Origin: Setaria digitata
Lineage: Eukaryota; Nematoda; Chromadorea; Rhabditida; Setariidae
Assembly (NCBI GenBank): GCA_003640385.1
Contig: RCAB01000475.1
Span: forward strand, 1 to 46,848
Reading direction: 5' to 3'
DNA length: 46,848 bases
Shown here: positions 24,549 to 37,950 of the stretch, piece after piece
Numbering within the stretch: the first letter of the stretch is position 1
How the letters are laid out: every line of letters starts with the position of its first letter
Made by a program: the position numbers and the translations under genes
Notes under the pieces: model-generated
Database searches by the model: none
Seen by the model: only the letters and a program-made list of their open reading frames with translations
Told to the model about the DNA's origin: nothing

Positions 24549-25250
24549 AAAAAAAAAGTGATCAAAGTTCAGTACCAAAAAAAAAAAAAGTCCGTCCATG
24601 CCTTTTACAATTAATCATTTCTTCGGCAAATGCAACCTAAAAAAAATTTTAACTTTCATACCTGTCTCCTGCTTTTTTTTTTCATTTTTCATCAGATACG
24701 CTTTAGTTATCGTAATAGAATCGATTGAAAAGAAAAAAAAAACGATCATTTTAATTAATTAATGCTTTCTGTTAATAAATAACAATTCCCAAATTTAGAA
24801 TAATATTTTGTTCCATCCCACTTTCTGCTACTACTTTGAATTGTTGATAGAAATAATTTCCAAATTTGGAAATCATTCCTGCTGAATAAATTCGTTGATA
24901 AATGAAATTTGAGGAAATTTCAATCAAATATTTTAAATTTTTATAAATACCAATAAAAATTTGTTTAATTTAATCATTTTTCATTTCTTTTTCTTTTTTA
25001 AATTTTAATAAAATTTTAATCTTCAAATTTGTTAATTATGTAATTAATTGCAAAAATTATTTAGCACAAGCTAAATCAAAACTAATAAAGCTAAAAAACA
25101 AAAAAAAAAAAAAAAATTGATAACTAAAAGATATGAAATGAGTGTATTTTCCTGCTTTTTTTTTTTGTTAAAGTAATGATAAGAATGTTATTAACAGTGA
25201 GGATAAAATCAACAATACGAACAGGATGTGGAAATTTTCACGACCAGTGA

Positions 25251-25266
25251 CAGAGAGAGGGAGAGG

Positions 25267-25303
<37 letters not shown>
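25251..25303. repeat. (GA)n microsatellite
   Basis: Imperfect then perfect GA dinucleotides. A second array stands at 25518-25556. Other GA/CT arrays: 24265-24297, 31274-31293, 33542-33565, 39692-39706 and 41221-41235. Confidence 0.85.
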
Positions 25304-25304
<1 letters not shown>

Positions 25305-25490
25305 TTTTGAAGAAGTTTTGAGGAAGCAATTGGTGCCTCATAAATCATTCGAACTTCGAAGACTTTTCGCTTCACAAATGAATTCATTCATTTTCCCATT
25401 TCAATGCAACTTCGACGTCCTTCCAACCGACGCCAAATGTTACTTTTTCCACTGTTATTCGCAATCATTTCAAATATTTTAGCAAATCCC
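25300..25490 (+). other. Exon-like island between two GA arrays
   Basis: About 190 bp, less A+T-rich and free of long homopolymers, between (GA)n at 25251-25303 and (GA)n at 25518-25556. The plus strand is open to a TAG at 25480-25482 and reads EEVLRKQLVPHKSFELRRLF and on. No family recognised; no donor or upstream acceptor is evident. May be conserved noncoding DNA instead. Confidence 0.2.
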
Positions 25491-26811
25491 TCGCAGAAAT
25501 AGCAAAAATATGTACAAAGAGAGAGAGAGGGAGGGAGAGAGAGAGAGAGAGAGAGATTAAAGTGAAATTAAAAATAATTGCAAATGAAAAAGGCTTTTTT
25601 TTTTCTTTTTCTTTATTTTTTAAGTTGAATATGCCCGTTATTAAATTCTAATAGTCAAAATTAACAAAAACGGTTAATTGAAAAAAAAAAAGAAAAAAAT
25701 GTGACAGAAAAAAAAGAACAGGGAATTTTTTTCTAATTATTTTAAATGAAATGAAAAAGTTTTTTGCTTTTATTTAAATATCAAATTTGAAACAAAAATT
25801 TACAAAATTGTCAGTCCAGAAGAACAATGTAAAATGTTTGGAATGAAAGAAATAATTGTATGGAAATACTAAAATAATTTTTATAAAATTTTTTTTCTTT
25901 TTCATTTTTTGCTTTCTTATAATTGAATCAATTTGGCGAAAAATTCATTTAATTTAAATAACAATCGTAATAATTCATTATTATTTTTTATCACTAGACA
26001 TTTTAAACAATTGCAAATTTCTCTAAAACTTGAAAATGAAATTTAATTAAACTTTAGCAGAAAAAGTATCATCAAAAAATTATGACAAAGGAGGAAAAAA
26101 TGATGAAATCACTTTCTATTGGAATATCGCAGTGCATGAATAATTTTAAAATTAACCTATTGATATTTTCAATAAAAATATAGCAAAAAGTCATATTGCA
26201 CAAAAATTTAAAATTTTTGAAAGTGAAAACTTGAAAAAAAAATCACTGAATTTTATTTGTTAAATTTCGAATATAAATGGAAAATGAAAGTCCAAAATTT
26301 GTTGGATTAGTAACATTTTTATTTGCAATTCATATTTTTAAAGTAAAACTTATAAACTATAGAAAAGAATGTAATTTTTTTTTTTTATTTTACTAAAATA
26401 TTTGCTTGGAAGTTATGCTGTATTATTGAAATATAAAAATTCAAGTAATGTCAAAATTTAGGAAAAAAAATAATAATTTAGAAAAAAATTTATCATTTTT
26501 CTTTTGCTTTTTTTTTTTGAAAATTTGAAATTAACAGTAAAAATGAAAATTAATCAAATAATTCATTAAAAAAAAAGGCAAATTTCACTCTATTTGCTTC
26601 TTTTTTTTTTTGCAAATATTCAGGTTTGTTTTATTTAAAAAAAAAAAATATTAAAAAAATTAAAATTTTGAAATTCTGTATAATGCGAAATAAAATTTAC
26701 CAAATGAATTTATTTGTTAAAGCTGATGAAGATCGATTTTCAATGGCAATGCTAATACATCACATTGAAGCGATTGATTTAAGAAACATTTCAGCGGTTG
26801 CTTATTTGAAG

Positions 26812-26849
<38 letters not shown>

Positions 26850-27146
26850 AAAGAAAAAGAAAAAGAAAGAAACCGAAAAATACGCAAATGAATAGTTATG
26901 ATCTGTGATAAAATTGATATTGATAGGTTTGAAAAAATCATTTGACAGAAATTCCGCCACAATTCAAAATATTTGTTGTATTCAAATGAATTCATTAAAC
27001 AAAACGCAAAAATTTGACTGATAAGAGGAATTTTGAAAAGTTGAAAAAAAAAAAACGCTTCAAGAATAATATATAATTTTGAGGAAAATTATGTGGTGAT
27101 AACTGTTATGCAATTAATATACCACCAATCTTTCATATAAAAAGTA

Positions 27147-27386
27147 TTTTAATTATATATTAAAGAAAAAAATTATTTGTATTTTTCAAAAAAATAATTT
27201 AAGTATTTATTTTAGTCATACTAATTGATCAACATTTATTCGTATATTTTATTAATTAAACTTTNATATTTTAATTATATATTAAAGAAAAAAAATTATT
27301 TGTATTTTTCAAAAAAATAATTTAAATATTTATTTTAGTCATACTAATTGATCAACATTTATTCGTATATTTTATTAATTAAACTT
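27147..27386. repeat. Direct duplication of about 118 bp around an n
   Basis: 27147-27264 and 27266-27386 are almost identical (shared TACTAATTGATCAACATT), separated by n at 27265. Probably an assembly seam. Confidence 0.75.
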
Positions 27387-27679
27387 TCAAAAAATAAAAA
27401 AGAGAAAAAAAAAAGCAACACTGCCAATAAAAAAAAAAAAAAAAGAATGAAAGAAAAAAAAACGGGGCAAAACAAAATTTCTTTAAATAACTCTATCCTG
27501 GAATTTGAAAAGAATAAAATGAAATATATATATATAAAAAAAAAAGAAGGAAGGAAAAGTGGTTGGAAGGCAGAAAATTTTTTTTTTTTTTTTGTTTTTC
27601 TTAAAAAAAAAAAAAAATTTCGAATTTTCGTTCATAATTTAAAAATGAGGAAGCAAAAAAGAAAAATGATTTTGTAAAT

Positions 27680-28460
27680 ATTTTCATCATCGGTAATGAA
27701 ACATTCTGAAATCTTCGCTGGTAGCGAAAGAGAGATTCTGAAGAAACATTTTGAAACCTTTATCGGCAATGAATGTAAGATTCTGAAACCTTCAACAGTA
27801 ATGGAAAAAAGATAGAAAGATTCTTAAACCTTCATGCCAATAAACAAAAAAAAAAAAAAGATTCTGAAACTTTGATCGCCAATGAAAGAATAATTTTGAA
27901 GCCTTTGTCAGTAACGGAAGAAAGATTCTGAAGTCTTCATCAGTAATGAAAGAAAGATTGTAAAACCTTTTGTCGGCAATGTAAGATTCTGAAGCTGTCA
28001 TGGGCAATGTGAATGAGAAAAGAGAATTATGGTAATGATACTAATCTTGAGAAATTATCATCAAATGATACTGTATGTGTAATGTTTAATATATAAAGAT
28101 ATGCTGACTGATATCAATCTGTCATTTTGGGAGCAATTCCATTTGCTATCAATTTTCTTCCTCTCATTTCTTCCCTCTTTTCGGTTAACATCAATTCTGA
28201 ATCTTACTTCTATTGCTCAACAAAGATTCTGAAATCTTACTTCCATTGTCTTAAATGAAAATTTCGGAAATCACAATTCTTCCTATATCGTTGTTTGGCA
28301 ATACCATTTCTATTGTTTGTTTGATTACTATTCGGAATCTTATTTCCATTTTTTTGATAATGATTTTGAGATCTCACTTTTATTATTTGATAAAGATTCC
28401 AAAAATCCAAACTTCTATTGCTAACAAAAATTCTAGCATCTATCTGTTTTCATTGTTGAA
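27680..28460. repeat. Diverged minisatellite with GATTCTGAAAYCTT core, two sub-arrays
   Basis: In 27680-28010 the unit is roughly GATTCTGAAACCTTCATCGG followed by CAATGAAAGAA, 30-36 bp, about nine copies. From 28190 to 28450 the same core is followed by ACTTCCATTG and a CAACAAA-like end. Apparent ORFs through it come from the repeat periodicity. Confidence 0.75.
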
Positions 28461-29514
28461 CAAAAAAAAAAAAAATCTATTGTTCCAATGAAATTAATTA
28501 ATAAATGGATTGTAAAATGATATTTTTCATTAACAAATATTTCACAAATTAACAGATGATTATTTTGCACTACTGATATAAAGGAAAAGAAACAAAGAAA
28601 ACTTAAAAACAATTATTTTCATTGTGAATAAAAATTTTTTAATTCTCATCTTCATTGCTGCTAAATTATTTTGAATAATTTTTCACAACGAAAAAACAAT
28701 CTTAGTAGTAGATGTAATTAGAAAAATAGAAAGAAAAAGAAAAAAAAAAAAGTTATTGTTTACATGATAACATTAAGTGATAACATGTATTAGTATTATT
28801 TTAAAGTCAATTTATTGCTAAACGTCATTTGAACAACGTCATTTCATTATTTTTCATTCGTTTTCACGAAATTCCTTCGTTCAACTTATCACTGATAGAC
28901 ATAGCAAAACAAACAAAAAGACATTTCAGTAAGAAAAAAAAAAAGAAAAAAAAAATTTTTTTTTTTATTTTTTGAAATATTTTTTGAGGGAAATAGAAGT
29001 GAATGGAACGAAAATGTGATTTTTGATATTGCTGAATAAGAAAATAAATTATTATTGTTATTATAATATATTATTTTATTGATAAATTTTAATTAAAAAA
29101 AAAAAAAGAAATTACAATATATTGCTTATCATGTAATTGGTTAATGCAAATTAACAATTCTAATTTATTGGTAAAATTATTTATAGCAATACTTACAGAA
29201 GCAGTAATTGTGCAACAATTTATAAAATAGAAATGTCCAAAAAACATATCAATTAAATTATTAATGTTATGAAAAATTTAAATTTGTCGAAAAATAAACA
29301 AGCAGCATATGTATGAGATATAAAATGATGATATGATAAAAATGTTAAGAATGAAAATGATAAGTGAATTTGCCATAATTAAGGCATGAAGATTCATTTA
29401 ACTACTGATATCCATAGTGATAATTAGATATGATTGTGAAAAGAAAAAAAAAAACAATTCAGCCGAGAAGCTTATCGCAGTGATAACGATTACTAACGAC
29501 ACTCATTAGTTAGT

Positions 29515-29545
<31 letters not shown>

Positions 29546-32500
29546 GTGATCAAAATCATCTTTTTTCATTAAGCTCGTTATATTTTACTAACAGCTACTG
29601 GTAATCTGACTTGCCAATTTAATTAAAATTAAGCTTTTAAAATACCCTAATTATATTTTATTGGTAACAGATGTTTAGGCAACTATTTTGCAATGATTAA
29701 TAATTGCTTAATTTTTGCTTTTTCTTTTTTGTTTTTGTTTTTTTATTTACGTAAATATTATTTTTACAGATGTAAAATTCGGAAATTATCTCATATATTG
29801 AATCAGTTTAATTAATTTGCAAAAATGTGATTAATAGAATTTGTTAATATATGTATATCTATTTGCATATAATTATTAGTTCCAATTATATATTCTTCGG
29901 TTATAAATAAAATTTTCACAATAATTTAACTGAAAAATGAAATTGCCCTGAAATATTAAATCATTTAAATTAATTTGCGCAAACAGTTTAAATTATTAGT
30001 AGGCACTTTTAGCACTTTTGTTTTTTCCTTCTTCTGTTTTCAAAAAAATTAGAATAAAGCAAAATTTTCAATGGGATTATTTTTAAAAAAAATATTACTC
30101 TTTTTTTTCCTAGATTTTTAATAAATTTGGACTGTAATTTTTAAAAATTTATCCAAAACTTTGCAAAATTTCAATCATTTATTGTGAAAATTTGGCATCT
30201 AAAATGATTGAATTAAAGTGAAATTTGAATCGAATTGATAATTAAATTGTTCTCACTCTTCACTCATTTCTTTTTATGCGATTTCTCTTTTCCATCTTAC
30301 AGTTATCAATTGGAATTCCAAAATTAATTAATTAATGGTGATAAAAAAAAATTGTTGGAGAGGGGAAAGGAAAAAAAGAAGAGCAATTAAATCAACCATA
30401 TTTAAATATGAAATTTACATTAGCGGTAGGCATCAAAAAAAGAAAAAATGTTTTTTTTTGGTTTTGTTTTCTCTTGGGACTGATTAAATATTGATAAGAA
30501 TGATAGCATCTAATCTAATTATATCTTATTTAGGGCATTCATATCAACCATACAAATTTCAAAATCAATTCCTTTTATCTCAAATTTTGTGACATATTAT
30601 TTACATATAAACAACATTTGTCACAGCAAATGTCACATGTACTATAAAATCTTTTCACAAAATGTTATCCAACTTACGATTGATTTCATTTACATTTCAA
30701 GATTATTCATTGTGATATATGTTTCAGCAATGTCATACAAAATTCATCCTCTCTTAAACAAATTTCTCTGCCTTTTCAATTTTAAATTGAAAATCAAAAA
30801 TATTAATGTAAAAAAAAAAAAAAAAAGAAAAGAAGGAAGGAAAAAATTAATGAAATATTTGCTTATTCATAATATTTGCTTTACAAAAAATGAATAAGCA
30901 TTGATTGGCATAACAAATTGATTTGGTGAAATTAATGTTATGTTTTTTTTTAATTTTTAATTTTTCAAATGAATATATTTAAATTAAAGCTTTTTTAGAT
31001 CATAGTTACGAGCATTATTATTCCTAAACATTTGAAAATCACTGAAAATTTTTAAATTAGGTTTAATTGAGACTATTATATTTTTATTTAACAGATGGAT
31101 TATTGTTTATTTATGCAAAGTAAGCAAAATTGATCAATTACAATTTAGATATAAATAAGTGTTTGTGATTTTAATCATTTCAATTATTGCAAATATCACA
31201 TTTTTTTACTGAAAAAAAAAATTTTAAATAATTTTAATTCATTAATTATAATTTTTATTAAACGCTTTTTTTTCTCTCTCTCTCTCTCTCTCTGTCTAAA
31301 TTATTCGTTAAAAATCAAATAGATTCTTGCGAGAGCAAAATTATTTCAATTAATGCATATAAAAATGTTATTACTATTTTATTATTATTATTATTTATTA
31401 TTTCAGTTATTTTTATTTTAATCAGAAGAGGTGTAATTTCATTGTGTTCCTTTTCTTTCGCCATACAATACTTAATAAATTAAATATCTGACAATTTGTA
31501 ATAAATGTGTTTAAATTATAATAAATGAGAGCATCCTCGAAACGAATAAATAAATAGTTCATTGGGATATCAGCAAACTGATAAGTTTTCACAACCAATC
31601 ATTTCATTTCTATCACATTTTAACTTCCGTTTAATTAACAAACTAACTAGCAACGGTAACAATAATTGTGTAAAGTGCGATTAAATCATTGAATAATAAT
31701 CAATTTAGTCGCATTTTGGGATAGATAATCGGATAAATTGAGTCTATTCTGATTTGTCTCATTATTAATCTGAGCCAAAATGGCATTTCCTATCATTTTG
31801 TTTGATTTTACACTCTTTTGCACTCTTAATGAATTTTGAATGAAAAACAAAAAATTAAATTGGAAATTTAAATAAATCAATTTAGGAATTTGTTTCATAA
31901 ATGACTTTCAAATGAATTCATTTTCATTTTTGCATTATTTTATAACTTTATTACTGTAAATGTAGTCAATATAAAGCTAGAATATTCCTTCAGATTTCAT
32001 ATTAATTATGTGTTAATAAATTGTGACTAGAATGCCACACGGGAATTTCATTTATTTAAGTTAAAAAATAAAAATTAGACAAATTTTGGGAAATAAATGC
32101 TTTTATTGGTGCATTATTTCATGATTTTATCACTGAATTGATTATTTATCATAACTTCACATATTTTACTGCACCTTAACAGGTGATAATTAAAAATTTT
32201 ACCCCTAAATGGCATCAAGATTGCATACTTTGTTGGGAAATAAGCCTAGAAATGATTTAACAAAATATATTGAAGCAAATGAAACAAAAAAAAGATCTAC
32301 TAATTAATAAACTAGTTATTTGTGACTAGAAATGAAAAAAACAAAAACAAAAAAAATTAATTATCGGTCCGCTCTCTTTCTTTGTTCTTCTTCAAATAAA
32401 TTTAATTTTTTTTAAAGCATTATGAGAAAAATTTATTAATTAATTCCTAATTGATTTGCGTCATCTTTAGTAGTACAGTAATCCAGAAGAATTTTTGGGA

Positions 32501-33599
32501 GAAAAAAAAAACTTTTTTTTTTTTAATTTCCCAAACATTTTTATTTCAGTTGGTATCAGAGCAAAAATGAGCAAATTATTTGCACCGAAATTTGCTTCAT
32601 TTACTTATTTTAATTAACTTCTCTTTTCCAAATTTACTCATTAACGAATTTGCTTTGTTTTTTTCTCGTCAAAAAAAAAAAAGACTTCCAAATTAACTTT
32701 CAAAGTTAATTTTTTTTTTTTTTTTTTTTCAAAAAAAGAGAGGAAGAAGAAATGTGCTATCTTCATAGTAATTAACCGGTAGCGTTCGAAAACAATTAGA
32801 TGAAGGAAGATAAAATTAGAGGACAATGCAAATGATAATTTTAATGGGGGAAGGGGAGAAAAAAATTCTGGAAACGAGATGAATTTCGTATTTCTATTCA
32901 TAAGAAATGATTAATTTCATTAATTAATCACTGGACATTTTCTCAATTGTCAAACTTTTAACCATTTAAACAATTCATCGGATAATTTCCCTCCTTGAAA
33001 TAATTTTCACATCCGTACTAATTCTTTTTTTTTTTTTTCTTTGGATTTTGCTACATTTTATTCAATCTCCATGAATGGAAAATCCTTTAGTTATCTAAAT
33101 CTTTCTCTCTTTTTTTTTTTTTTAGATTCTGATCAAAAAGAGAGAAAATCACCAGATTGATCCAATCATGATATCTTTTGTCGGTAGCTTTTTATTTTAG
33201 AAATAGAAACAAAAAGAGGAGTTAATGAGAGTAGATGGGATAATAAGGCATGAAAGTTTCAGATAAATATATTGCTTTGGATTAGAAATGATTGAATGAC
33301 AATGCTAGAAGAATTTGAATTTTTAATAAATTTAAATAAGAAAAAAAAAAAAAATTTTTTTCCAACAATTTTAATATTTTGCAATTTTTCGATTTTCATT
33401 TTAATTGCTTTTCTTTTCTTTCTTTCTTTTCCACACTTTTTTTCTAGCACATTTTTCAAATAAAAGTTTTTCGAAAAGTAAAATTTTTGATTTTAAAATT
33501 GTCAAGGAGAGAGGGAGCGAAAGAAATGGGAAAGAGAGGTGCAGAGAGAGAGAGAGAGAGAGAGAAAATGATTAATATTACTTTAGTGCTACGATAATT
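28461..33599. other. Intergenic, no gene seen
   Basis: A+T-rich with homopolymers and two GA/CT microsatellites. Short open frames are lysine-, phenylalanine- or isoleucine-rich products of base composition. Confidence 0.55.
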
Positions 33600-34380
33600 T
33601 GAATTAAATTTTCGAAATGCACTTAGTCAAATTATCTGACATTCTTTAATTAGTTACTGAGTAATTGCTACCTAAATATCATTCTAATTTATGTTTTATT
33701 AAAAGCGTTAATGAAATTCGATTTTAACTGTAATTTTTTAGCAGCGCAGTAATTGCTGCGATATTAGTAATTAGTAATTAAATAGTAGCAGTAATTTATG
33801 CCGCTCATTTGCTGTCCAACTGGATGGATGCTAAATTATAAATTTCGAAACGAATTCATTAATTTAATCTTGAGGTAAATTCTGGGTTAAACAATTAGCT
33901 GTTATTAACTATAAAAGTTGATATTTCATAGTGTAATGTAAGTGGACTGATTAATTATTGCATTACTATGTAATGTACTTTAATCCGAAAACAAATACTT
34001 CCATACTGGTTATTATGATGTTTGGAATTAAATAGTAATTGATTATGACACAAAATTAGTTGCCAACATTAATTTCACCACCACTAAATTAAATTTAAAA
34101 TGGGTTGTTTTTTTTTTTTTAATCCCTGCAATCTGTATTATTTATAAATGATTATGAAATGAAATTTATAATTTTAATAGCTAAATTATAATTAAATTGG
34201 AAATGAGAGACGTTTTCATATCGATCATTCGATTAAAACAATAAAAATTAGCTGCAAATAATGCTGAAATGAAATAATTCTTCTATGACGGAATTAAATT
34301 ATGCCTAAATTCGAAATGAAGTACTCTTTTAATTAATCAGATTGACAACACTAATTTTAGTATAGCTTAGTAAACTTGTA
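33600..34380. promoter_or_regulatory. Candidate enhancer region: homopolymer-poor, TAAT-rich
   Basis: About 780 bp midway between the two Hox genes holds only one long homopolymer (34109-34120), unlike its neighbours. It is dense in homeodomain cores, such as AATTAGTAATTAGTAATTA near 33767-33780, and has a CGCAG/CTGCG hairpin at 33755-33770. Regulatory role is inferred from composition only. Confidence 0.3.
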
Positions 34381-34498
34381 TCACTCTAATTCTCAAGGGG
34401 TCATCAACCGAAATTAATCTGATCACAAATACACACACCCATGCTTCGAGAGTTTGATGATTTACAACACCAACTTGGTCATTTTGATAGATTCTCCA

Positions 34499-34511
34499 CG
34501 ACCTTTGACCT
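34499..34511 (-). promoter_or_regulatory. Candidate DR1 nuclear-receptor site
   Basis: The minus strand reads AGGTCAAAGGTCG: two AGGTCA-like half-sites in direct repeat with one-base spacing, the arrangement bound by HNF4/RXR-type receptors. It sits in a less A+T-rich island (34390-34560). One mismatch in the second half-site. Confidence 0.35.
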
Positions 34512-34850
34512 CTACCATATGGCAACATTAGCAATGCGCCAAGTTTAAGCTGTCATTTTTAGGATCAAAAAATAAAATAAAATAAAATAAAAGAGGAGAA
34601 AGGAAAAATATTCCCTTGGGTGCTATATGTTATTTATTAAATTTAAATTTTGCTAAATATTTTAAAAATATGAAAAGACGGAAGAAAAATTTTATAATTT
34701 TCTTTCCCTTTTGTATTATTACTAAAACTTTTTCTTTCTTTTTACAACTGAATAATATTTATTACTTATATCTTTCTTGTTATTTTTATTCGTACTATTA
34801 CTAAGATGCTCGTTTTTTTTTTTGTGCTTTTTCTGATTGAATAGAAGATA

Positions 34851-34897
34851 TTAATGACATTATGGTGTCATTAAGCTTAATTAATGAGCTCATTAAT
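34851..34897. promoter_or_regulatory. Two adjacent palindromes built of TTAATGA/TCATTAA
   Basis: TTAATGACA (34851-34859) pairs with TGTCATTAA (34866-34874). Six bases on, ATTAATGAG/CTCATTAAT (34880-34897) is a perfect 18-bp palindrome. Together they present at least four TAAT homeodomain cores in opposed orientation. Candidate Hox-responsive element. Confidence 0.35.
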
Positions 34898-35884
34898 CAA
34901 TGAAACTCTTTTTTTCGCAATACCATCGCCTCTCATCTCTCTCACTTCCATTTTATCCCTCCAAAATTATCTTTTTCTACTTGATATATTTCCCATTTTT
35001 TCTTCTCTTTTTATTTTTTTTTTGTTTTTTCTTACTAAACAATTTGGCATTCCCTCACAATCATTTCATCAATTTTACCTTTTTTCTTCTCACTGCTAAT
35101 TAGTTAATTAAGCTAATTAGTAAATTATAGTTTTAAATCAAAAAAAAAAAAAAAGAAATGGATGATTTTTCGGAGAAAATTTATTGCTATTAAAATATAA
35201 AAGTTATAGATTTAAAAAGAAAAAAAATGACAAATTTGAAATTACAAACAATCAAATTATTTCTTTATTAATAATTTCCTTTTTTTTTTTTTTTTTTTGA
35301 AAATTTTCATCCAATTTTACTGAAATTTCATTATTTCGTCCTTTTAAATTTTATTTCATCGGCGTATATATTCTGTATATAGTTTTAAAAATTCTTGAAA
35401 TATTTATCAAAATTATCAAACTCGAACAATTTGATTCTAATTCGTTACAACATATTGCCATTTAATTATCTTAATGCTCTTCTCATTGGTGAGCGAAATT
35501 CTTGCCCCTTTCGACACCACAACAATACCGTATCATTACATATATATATATATATATATTGATGCAATGATAAAACCAGTGATAAGGAAAAACTTGATCA
35601 AATGTTATAAATTAAATAAGAATTAGAAAGATATAAAACAATTTATGCTCATTTTTCTGTAATTAATTAAATGAAAAGCTTTCTAAAAAAAAAGTTGTAA
35701 ACAACTTTAAAAGAAGAAATATGTATTATTATTTTAGTGTTTAAAACATTACAAGCAGTTAAATTTGAAAATTTTCGAACCGTTAATTGTTTATAAAAGA
35801 CTGCAAATTGTATTTCAACTTCCATATTATTATCACTAATCCTTATCACTTTAACAGCATATTAGAGTAAAAAGAAATACTAAC

Positions 35885-36165
35885 CAAGAATTATCCGTTG
35901 CTGTTGATTGATATTATCGAATTATAAATTTATTGTGTTGCTAATCAATTATCAAAAATATTGATAGATGTTCACGGCCTGATCAGGAATATCGATTATT
36001 GTTGTTAGTTTGGAATACTGATGATTACAGTTAAACGTCGAATGAAGTTACTGATTATTGCAACTATTGACAAAAATACTTGTTCTAGTTTTTAGGAATA
36101 CTGATAAGAGTTACTCAAGAGTATTGATTGAAGTAACTTCCATTTGTTGACACAATGATAACAAT
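35885..36165. repeat. Diverged tandem repeat with GGAATACTGATKATT core
   Basis: Words such as AAATATTGATAG, GGAATATCGATTATT, GGAATACTGATGATTAC, GTTACTGATTATTG, GGAATACTGATAAGAG and GAGTATTGATTG recur at about 30-45 bp. Low homopolymer content, no ORF. Confidence 0.55.
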
Positions 36166-36169
36166 CTAT

Positions 36170-37918
36170 CCTTTGCCTTTTTTTTTTTGTCCTCTTTTTA
36201 AAATATCAAAATTTTTATATAATTTGGTTTTTTTTGTAAACCATTTCGTATTTTCTGTTACTCTATTTAATTCATCGTACTAAAATTATCTTTCATTTTT
36301 ATTAAAATATTTGTTCGATTTTAATATTTGTTAAAATTTTCAACGTCTATGATATCAATGCTCTTTGCAGAAATTTTCAATAATTTGAATTATATTTCAA
36401 TTTAAATGATGACAATATATTATTACTTAAACAGTAGCAATTGAATGGGAAGGGAAAGAGAAAAGCTTTTTGCTAATAACTTAATTTTAAANGCTTAATT
36501 TTAAATTAAACATTTTAGCTGCTTAATGAACACAATGCGTAAATAGTAGTGTAAAATTACAGTATTGCTTTTTATTACAATAATTATAGCAGAATTATAA
36601 TATTGGTTTCTAATTTTTTTTTTTTTTTTCANAATTTCTAATTTTTTTTTTTTTCAATTTTTAATAATATTAGATTCTTTTGTTGCTTTTTTTTTCCAGT
36701 AACAGCTATTAATTATCAATAAAAATTAATTTATTAAAACATAAGGCAAACTTTCCACATTTCTTAACCATCTAATCTTTAATGAAATGCTAAATTAATT
36801 TTTCACATTTAAAATTAAAACAAAAAAGAAAAAAAATAATTGATGTAAAAAATTTATTCCAGATGAAGCACTATTGTAATTAGAATTTGCATCAGTCGTT
36901 TCATATACTTTTGAGGGGGAAAAAGAAAGCGATCAGTGATAAAACAGTAAAGATATTTTTATTTTTCTTCTTTCGACTACTGTATTTGTTAAAATTGATA
37001 TAAAATTTTTTCCCTTATCAAAATCATTTTTTTTTTCTTTTCTTTTTTCTTTTTTGTTTTATGCAAAAATTTTTGCATAAAAGTATGTAGTAAAAATAAT
37101 ACACAAAATGATGATAAAAATAATAATGATAAAAAACAATAATAAGAATGATAATAACAATGATAATACTTGTAATAATTGAATGATTAAAACAGTAAAT
37201 AGTTTTCTATCACTAAATGTGTGTGTACCCGTTGGAAGGATAAAAAAATAATTTTGGCAATTAAATGAGTGACAGTTGCTGATAGTAAAACAATTGATAT
37301 CGGCAAAGATAAAGATAAGAAGATGATTGAAATGGTAAATGTATCGATGATGCGAAAAAGTAAAAGGTTTATCGTTTACTTGCCAAAATGTTGATTTTAC
37401 CAAAAAGGGTAAATACAATGATCATTATCAGTTATCATTTATCCGATACTAATCTTTTGACATTACATTCCTGTTACACTTCTCACCTCTCCTCTGGTAC
37501 TTTCCTCTCGTTGCTCCAAAAAAAAAGAAAAAAAAAAAAAGATCCGGTCATATCATTTAGCATTTTATCAAAATTAAATACTTTTTTTATGGAAAAAAAA
37601 AATAAACTAACAAATGAATAAAATTAGTAAACAAATAAATGAATAAATAGAATAATAGTAATTAAACAGTTATAAATAACATCACATAATATATTTTCCT
37701 CATTTTTTTTTTCTTTGCCGAAAAGGAAACAAACGAATTAAATTTGAATTATTTGTATTTTAAATTATTCAAAGTTCGTTTATTTTTTTTTTTTTTGTTT
37801 CTTTATATAGAAATTTGTACCTTACAAATAATTTTCCCTCGAAATGAATATTATAACTAAAGCTAATTTTACTCTTAAATACATATATTATACACTCCAG
37901 TCTTCCTAATATATTTTC

Positions 37919-37950
<32 letters not shown>

